Assembly (NCBI GenBank): GCA_016716525.1 | Contig: JADJWE010000010.1 | Coordinates: forward strand, 186,001 to 250,000 | Direction: 5' to 3' | Source: Candidatus Flexicrinis affinis | Lineage (GTDB): Bacteria; Chloroflexota; Anaerolineae; Aggregatilineales; Phototrophicaceae | Length of the DNA: 64,000 nt | Shown: piece after piece, positions 59,259-64,000 of the stretch | How positions within the stretch are numbered: the first letter of the stretch is position 1 | Layout: every line of letters begins with the position of its first letter | Made by a program: the position numbers and the translations under genes | Notes under the pieces: model-generated | Databases searched by the model: none | What the model saw: the letters and a program-made list of their open reading frames with translations, nothing else | What the model was told of the DNA's origin: nothing

Positions 59259-60563
59259 ATGCACAAATCTCCTGCCAACCGCCCGGCGCGGCGTGACCCG
59301 TACGCGGCGCTGCGCTATCGCAACTTTCGCCTGCTGATCGCGGGGCGCATGCCGGCGCAGATCGGCGAGATGATGGTCAGCGTGGGCGTAGGCTGGGAGC
59401 TGTACGAACGCACCGGCGACGCCTTCGCGCTGGGGCTTGTCGGGCTGGTGCAGATCATCCCCGTGCTGCTGCTGTCAGTGTTCGGCGGGTACGCGGCCGA
59501 CCGCTACGACCGCAGGCGAATCGCGCTCATTTCGCAGCTCGTGCTGATCGTGTGTTCGCTGGTGCTGGCGGTGTTGTCGATCACCGAAGGACCGTTGGTG
59601 CTGCTGTACGGCGTGCTGATGATCATCGGCGCGGCGCGTGCATTCAACAACCCGGCCGAGGGCGCGCTCACGCCGCTGACGGTGCCGCAGGAGCAGTATC
59701 TCAACGCGGTGACGTGGAACTCGACGGTGTGGCAGTCGTCGGCCATCCTCGGGCCGGCGCTGGGTGGCCTGCTGATCGCATTGGCGAACGACGCGGCGCT
59801 GGTGTACCTCGTCAACGCGGCGGCGGGCTGTGTGCTGGTGGCCGCCCTGCTGATGATCGACGTCAAGCAGAAGACCTTCATCTCGGCCAACGAACCGCCG
59901 CTGCAAGCCATCCGCGGCGGATGGCAGTTCCTGCGCCGATCGCCGGTGATCCTCGGCGCGATCACACTCGATATGTTCGCTGTGCTGTTCGGCGGGGCGG
60001 CGTTCCTGCTGCCTGTGTTTGCCAAGGACATCCTGATGGTCGACGCGACCGGCCTCGGCCTGCTGCGCACGGCCCCGTCCGTCGGCGCGCTGATGATGGC
60101 GGTGTACTTGAGCCGGCGCGCCCCGTTCGAGCGTTCCGGTCATACGCTGCTGTGGGCGGTGGCGGGCTTCGGCGTCGCGACGATCGTGTTCGGCGTGTCA
60201 ACGTCGTTCGTGCTGTCGATGGCGATGCTGTTCCTGCTCGGCGCGCTTGACAACATCAGCGTGGTGATCCGCCACACGCTGGTGCTGACGTACACGCCGG
60301 ACGAGATGCGCGGGCGCGTGTCGGCGGTCAACAGCGTGTTCATTGGCGCGTCGAACGAACTCGGCGGATTCGAATCCGGCGTCGCCGCGGCGCTGCTTGG
60401 GCCGGTCGGGGCGGTCGTGACCGGCGGCATCGGGACGATTCTGGTCGTGTTGGGTATCGCGCGGTGGATACCGGCGCTGCGGAACTTCGGGCTGCTCAGC
60501 GGGCCTGCTGCGTCACCGGCCGAGCCTGCGCCGGAACCCGAGCCGGCGGAGCAAGCGGCGTAA
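59259..60563 (+). CDS. MFS transporter, EntS/drug-exporter type
   Basis: A 434-aa membrane protein with about twelve helices. RDPYAALRYRNFRLLIAGRMPAQIGEMMVSVGVGWELYERTGDAFALGLVGLVQ opens the family of EntS-like exporters; the loop GGYAADRYDRRRIALIS is the MFS signature A between helices 2 and 3, and LVYLVNAAAG, GWQFLRRSPVI and YTPDEMRGRVSAVNSVFIGASNELG are also typical. The tail is Pro/Glu-rich. Substrate unknown; siderophore or drug export are the usual roles. ATG 59259 directly follows structured repeat copy G. Confidence 0.9.
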   Translation: MHKSPANRPARRDPYAALRYRNFRLLIAGRMPAQIGEMMVSVGVGWELYERTGDAFALGLVGLVQIIPVLLLSVFGGYAADRYDRRRIALISQLVLIVCSLVLAVLSITEGPLVLLYGVLMIIGAARAFNNPAEGALTPLTVPQEQYLNAVTWNSTVWQSSAILGPALGGLLIALANDAALVYLVNAAAGCVLVAALLMIDVKQKTFISANEPPLQAIRGGWQFLRRSPVILGAITLDMFAVLFGGAAFLLPVFAKDILMVDATGLGLLRTAPSVGALMMAVYLSRRAPFERSGHTLLWAVAGFGVATIVFGVSTSFVLSMAMLFLLGALDNISVVIRHTLVLTYTPDEMRGRVSAVNSVFIGASNELGGFESGVAAALLGPVGAVVTGGIGTILVVLGIARWIPALRNFGLLSGPAASPAEPAPEPEPAEQAA

Positions 60564-60639
60564 CGTCCCGCCACGCGAAGCACCGGGTATACTCTCGATT
60601 CATCACTCTCCACTCATCGCTATTCTTGAGGAGGCGGTC

Positions 60640-61677
60640 ATGGAACACAGATTGCTTGGTGGATCGGGACTCAAGGTCCCCGTGCTGGCATTCGGCACCG
60701 GCACGTTTGGCGGACGCGGCAACTTCTTCAGCGCGTGGGGCAACACCGACGTCGCCGAGGCCAAGCGGCTGGTCGACATTTGCATCGACCACGGCGTGAC
60801 CCTGTTCGATACCGCCGACGTGTACTCGCGCGGGGCGTCGGAAGAAATCCTCGGCCATGCGCTGGCCGGCAAGCGCGACAAGGTGCTGATCTCGACTAAG
60901 GCGACCTTCCGCATGGACGACACCGACCCCAACAACGTCGGATCGTCTCGCTTTCACCTGATTAAGTCGGTCGAGGGGAGCCTGCGCCGCCTGCAGACCG
61001 ACTATATCGACATTTACACCATGCACGGCTTCGACGCTAAGACCCCGGTCGAGGAAGTGCTGTCGACGCTCGAGTCGTTGGTACAGAGCGGCAAGGTGCG
61101 CTATCTGGCGTGCTCGAACTTCTCAGGCTGGCACCTGATGAAGTCGCTCTCGATCAGCGAACGCTACGGATGGTCGCGCTATGTCGGGCATCAGGCGTAC
61201 TACTCGCTGATCTGCCGCGACTACGAGTGGGAACTGATGCCGCTGGCGCTCGATCAGAAGGTCGGCACGCTGGTGTGGAGCCCGCTGGGCGGCGGGCGGC
61301 TGAGCGGAAAAATCCGGCGCGGCCAAGCGGCGGGACCGAACACGCGCGTCGGGCAGATCGGCGGCGAGGGGCCGGCCGTGCCGGAGGAGCGCCTGTACCG
61401 TGTCATCGACGCGCTCGACGAGATTGCCGCGGAAACCGGCAAGACGGTCGCGCAGGTCGCGCTCAACTGGTGCTTGCAGCGCCCGACGGTCAGCACGCTG
61501 GTGTTCGGCGCGCGCAACGAAGAGCAGTTGATGTCCAACCTCGGCGCAATCGACTGGAACCTGACGGCCGAGCAGGTCGACAAGCTGGACACCGCCAGCG
61601 CTACGCCGCCGGCATACCCGTACTGGCACCAGTGGGGCTTCAAAGAGCGCAATCCGCGCCCGGTGCCGGGGGCGTAG
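60640..61677 (+). CDS. Aldo/keto reductase (YajO/potassium-channel-beta-like subfamily)
   Basis: A 345-aa NADPH-dependent oxidoreductase. LAFGTGTFGG near residues 14-23; catalytic Asp and Tyr in GVTLFDTADVYSRGASE near residues 50-66; Lys in KVLISTKATFR near 87; His in YTMHGFDAKTPVEE near 129. The C-terminal cofactor segment is STLVFGARNEEQLMSNLGAIDW. These enzymes reduce diverse aldehydes; the substrate is unknown. ATG 60640 has TGAGGAGGCGG upstream and a TATACT box near 60588. Two GNAT genes follow at short distances and may be cotranscribed. Confidence 0.92.
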   Translation: MEHRLLGGSGLKVPVLAFGTGTFGGRGNFFSAWGNTDVAEAKRLVDICIDHGVTLFDTADVYSRGASEEILGHALAGKRDKVLISTKATFRMDDTDPNNVGSSRFHLIKSVEGSLRRLQTDYIDIYTMHGFDAKTPVEEVLSTLESLVQSGKVRYLACSNFSGWHLMKSLSISERYGWSRYVGHQAYYSLICRDYEWELMPLALDQKVGTLVWSPLGGGRLSGKIRRGQAAGPNTRVGQIGGEGPAVPEERLYRVIDALDEIAAETGKTVAQVALNWCLQRPTVSTLVFGARNEEQLMSNLGAIDWNLTAEQVDKLDTASATPPAYPYWHQWGFKERNPRPVPGA

Positions 61678-61693
61678 CCGGAGTAGGCCGCCT

Positions 61694-62173
61694 ATGACCC
61701 TCACCATCCGCCCGGCCGTGCGCGAGGACGCGCCGGTACTCACGCGGCTGACGATGCGTGTGCTCCGGGCGCACGCAGACGCCTATCCGTGGCGCTTCAA
61801 GGCGCTCCACCCCGACAACCCGGCGGTGACCGCGTGGTACGAGTCGATGCTCGACAGTCCGCTGAACCCGATCGCCATCGCCTTTGACGGCGACATGCCG
61901 GTCGGGTACGCGGCGTGTTCGCTGCACATGGCGCTCGACCATCCACTGGTGTTCGGTTCGACGTCGCTCGTCATCGAGCAGATTTCGGTCGAACAGGCGT
62001 ACGAAGGTAAGGGTGTGGGCCGCCGCCTGCTCGAGTGGGCGCTGGATGTCGCGCACGAGCGCAAGGCGCAGCGCGTTCAGTTGGTGGTGCATGACTTCAA
62101 CACGCGCGCGATCGCCTTCTACGAGCGCCACGGGTTTGAGCGTCTTTCGCATACGATGGTCAAGCTGTTGTGA
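61694..62173 (+). CDS. GNAT-family N-acetyltransferase (first of two)
   Basis: A 159-aa acetyltransferase using acetyl-CoA. TIRPAVREDAPVLTRLTMRVLRAH opens the fold; the acetyl-CoA pyrophosphate loop (motif A) is VEQAYEGKGVGRRLLEWALDVA near residues 101-122; VHDFNTRAIAFYERHGFERLSHTMVK is motif B. The substrate is unknown. It starts 16 bp after the aldo/keto reductase stop. It shares layout and about half its residues in motifs A and B with the next gene, so they look like a tandem duplication. Confidence 0.92.
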   Translation: MTLTIRPAVREDAPVLTRLTMRVLRAHADAYPWRFKALHPDNPAVTAWYESMLDSPLNPIAIAFDGDMPVGYAACSLHMALDHPLVFGSTSLVIEQISVEQAYEGKGVGRRLLEWALDVAHERKAQRVQLVVHDFNTRAIAFYERHGFERLSHTMVKLL

Positions 62174-62206
62174 GCGTGCCGCTTTCGGTCTGGAAATCTC
62201 GAGGTC

Positions 62207-62692
62207 ATGCCGATGTCCATTGTGGTTCGCCCTGCCCGACTCGAAGATGCCGCCGTGCTGGCACGCCTCAACTTGCGCGTGCATCAGCTTCACGTCGACG
62301 CGCTGCCGGCGCGCTATAAACCGATTCGGCCCGACCAGTCCGAGGTGATCGCGTGGCACGCGCAGCACTTGATGGACGAGAACGCTTATGTCGCCATCGC
62401 CTACGACGGCGACACGCCGGTGGGCTACATCCTCGCCTTTGTGCAGACGATTCCGGACAACCCGTTCGTGTACAGCACGCCGAATTTCCACATCGATCAG
62501 ATGTCTGTCGAGATGGAATACGAGGGGCAAGGGGTGGGGCGTCTGCTGCTGGAGGCCGCGCTTGCTGTCGCCCGCGAGCGCGGGGCGGAGACGATCTCGC
62601 TGGGCGTCGCTGCCTTCAACGAACGCGCCATCGCTTTCTATGAGCGGCACGGGTTCGAGGCGCTGTCGCTGCGCATGGCGAGGCGGGTGTAG
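62207..62692 (+). CDS. GNAT-family N-acetyltransferase (second of two)
   Basis: 161 aa. VVRPARLEDAAVLARLNLRVHQLH opens the protein; VEMEYEGQGVGRLLLEAALAVA is the acetyl-CoA loop; LGVAAFNERAIAFYERHGFEALSLRM is motif B. ATG 62207 is used, with an alternative ATG two codons later; the spacing to the previous stop is 33 bp. Substrate unknown. Divergence from its neighbour is greatest in the N-terminal substrate-binding part, as expected for paralogues with different acceptors. Confidence 0.92.
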   Translation: MPMSIVVRPARLEDAAVLARLNLRVHQLHVDALPARYKPIRPDQSEVIAWHAQHLMDENAYVAIAYDGDTPVGYILAFVQTIPDNPFVYSTPNFHIDQMSVEMEYEGQGVGRLLLEAALAVARERGAETISLGVAAFNERAIAFYERHGFEALSLRMARRV

Positions 62693-62699
62693 AAAACTG

Positions 62700-62841
62700 G
62701 GGCGCTGCCCCAAACCCCGCCAGAAGGCTTTCGCCCTCTGGCCTCCCTTTTCCGCAAATTCGATGCGCGTGCGCATCGAATTTGCCGTAATGGGGTCAAG
62801 GGGTGCAAACCCCTTGTGGAGGTGCGGAGGCGAAGCCTCTG
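62700..62841 (+). repeat. Multi-hairpin structured repeat, copy H
   Basis: Between the second GNAT gene and the FAD enzyme. GGGGC-GCT-GCCCC (62699-62711); AAGGC-TTTC-GCCCT stem near 62724-62737; central perfect 14-nt arms GCAAATTCGATGCG (62754-62767) and complement (62772-62785); CAAGGGG-TGCAAA-CCCCTTG (62797-62816); GGAGGC-GAA-GCCTC (62826-62839). Confidence 0.93.
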
Positions 62842-62985
62842 CAAACCACTGCGAAACATCACGCCGGACGGGGGCCATTCGGCACTACAGAGTGCGACAA
62901 CTTCGGGGCTACGCTGGTCACTGGGGGTAACTCAGGCCGGGACGCCTATATTTCGGCGCGCCTCCCGGCAGAAAGCGAATCGCTC

Positions 62986-64000
62986 GTGGCGGAGAAACGC
63001 ATTCTGATCATCGGCGCGGGGATCGCCGGTCTTGCGGCCGGATGCTATGCCCGCATGAACGGCTACGACGTGCAAATCCTCGAGCAGCACACCCTGCCCG
63101 GCGGCCTGTGCATGTCGTGGAAGCGCAAGGACTACATCTTCGACGGCTGTATCCACTACCTGTTCGGCACGGCGCCGGGCAATTCGTTCTACCGCATGTG
63201 GGAGGAACTCGGCGCGATTCAGGGCCGCACGATGATCTCTCATACCGAGTATCAGCACATCACCGACGGCCAGCGCACGCTGATCGTGTACGCCGACCCG
63301 GACCAGCTCGAAGCGCACATGCTCGAACTGTCGCCGCAGGATGCCGGCCCGATCAAGGCGCTGTGCCGGGGAATTCGTCACTTCCAGACGTTCGATCTCG
63401 GTGTGTTGTACGACAGGCCGCGCAATCTGATGACGGGCAACGAGTGGCGGCGGTTCGGCATGAAGATGATGCCGTTCCTGCCCGCCATGCTGCGCTGGGG
63501 CATCTCGGCCAAGCAGTTCGCCCAGCGCTTCCGCGACCCGTTCCTACGCCGCGCCGTCCCGCAGATGTTCTCGTGGGAGGACGCGCCGGTGATGATGGGC
63601 ATGATGCTGTTGGCCTATCAACATACCGGCAACGCCGCCTACCCGCAGGGCGGCTCGCTGGAGTTCGCGCAGGCGATCGAAAAGCGCTTCCTGGCGCTGG
63701 GAGGGCGCGTCGAGTACAACGCGCAGGTCGAGCGCATCCTTACGCGCGACGGGCGTGCCGCCGGCGTGCGCCTGTACGACGACCGGGAGATCGAGGCCGA
63801 CTATGTCATCTCCGCTGCGGACGGACGGCGCACGATCTTTCACCTGTTGGACGGCGAGTACGCCGACGCCAAGGTGCGCCGGATGTATGACGGTCACCTG
63901 CCGATGCACACGCAGGTACAGGTCTCGCTCGGTGTCAAACGCGATATGCGCGAGCATCCGCATTGGACAACCTACCTGCTCGACAAGCCGATGACGCTGA
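62986..64000 (+). CDS. FAD-dependent oxidoreductase, phytoene-desaturase/CrtI-like, 5' part
   Basis: The frame is open from GTG 62986 to the window edge, 338 codons, so the C-terminus is missing. RILIIGAGIAGLAAGCYARMNGYDVQILEQH (from residue 5) is the FAD-binding Rossmann motif, followed by PGGLCMSWKRKDYIFDGCIHYLFG, the second dinucleotide region of CrtI/retinol-saturase-like amine-oxidase-fold enzymes. YPQGGSLEFAQAIEKRFLALGGRVEYNAQVERIL and ADYVISAADGRRTIFHLLDG are further family segments. The substrate may be a carotenoid or other isoprenoid; unproven. The ribosome site is weak (GGCAGAAAG). Confidence 0.85.
   Translation, partial: MAEKRILIIGAGIAGLAAGCYARMNGYDVQILEQHTLPGGLCMSWKRKDYIFDGCIHYLFGTAPGNSFYRMWEELGAIQGRTMISHTEYQHITDGQRTLIVYADPDQLEAHMLELSPQDAGPIKALCRGIRHFQTFDLGVLYDRPRNLMTGNEWRRFGMKMMPFLPAMLRWGISAKQFAQRFRDPFLRRAVPQMFSWEDAPVMMGMMLLAYQHTGNAAYPQGGSLEFAQAIEKRFLALGGRVEYNAQVERILTRDGRAAGVRLYDDREIEADYVISAADGRRTIFHLLDGEYADAKVRRMYDGHLPMHTQVQVSLGVKRDMREHPHWTTYLLDKPMTL

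Overview
The window is a GC-rich bacterial chromosome segment, most consistent with a Chloroflexota genome of the Anaerolineae type. That assignment is inference from content: an AdoCbl-dependent ribonucleotide reductase with two inteins, a menaquinol-type cytochrome b/Rieske/c-cytochrome cluster, FtsH, CSLREA-type surface proteins, and many families of short palindromic intergenic repeats. No rRNA, tRNA, CRISPR array, prophage or plasmid origin was seen.

Layout. 0-4 kb: the N-terminus of an aldo/keto reductase, then a lower-GC restriction-modification island with a specificity gene and a nuclease-methylase fusion gene split by an IS5-type element. 4-10 kb: amidohydrolase, secreted PAF-acetylhydrolase-like enzyme, an intact-looking IS982-type element and a secreted beta-helix (CSLREA) protein. 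10-17 kb: NrdJ with two LAGLIDADG inteins and a membrane-anchored P-loop-like protein. 17-25 kb: FabI, GT61 glycosyltransferase, homospermidine synthase, ATP-grasp enzyme, O-methyltransferase, AzlC/AzlD. 25-32.5 kb: RecD2, FtsH, malate dehydrogenase, homocysteine methyltransferase. 32.5-38.5 kb is a decay zone: three adjacent genes carry at least six frameshifts, followed by a TauE/SafE permease, a truncated NAD(P)H-hydrate epimerase with a GDCCVxC protein, and an IS3 element without target duplication next to a broken beta-propeller gene. 38.5-42 kb: acyl-CoA dehydrogenase, LMW phosphatase, a small conserved protein and RNase D. 42-47 kb: a respiratory quinol:cytochrome c module (Rieske, cytochrome b with a long C-terminal extension, a diheme c-cytochrome with a coiled-coil insert, a monoheme c-cytochrome). 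47-53 kb: peptide-type ABC transporter parts (fused double ATPase, one permease, one binding protein; the second permease is absent). 53-55 kb: a compact three-gene cluster ending in a TIR-domain protein. 55-64 kb: TPR protein, esterase, sugar dehydrogenase, AcpS, MFS exporter, aldo/keto reductase, two GNAT acetyltransferases and the start of a phytoene-desaturase-like oxidoreductase.

The most striking non-coding signal is a family of about 120-150 bp intergenic elements (eight copies) made of consecutive hairpins. The central 32-36 nt hairpin differs in sequence in nearly every copy yet remains perfectly self-complementary, and a second hairpin keeps its loop while its stem changes in a compensatory way. 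Structure rather than sequence is conserved, which is the strongest candidate here for an undescribed system. A second family of shorter hairpins with a GTAGGG lead shows the same behaviour.
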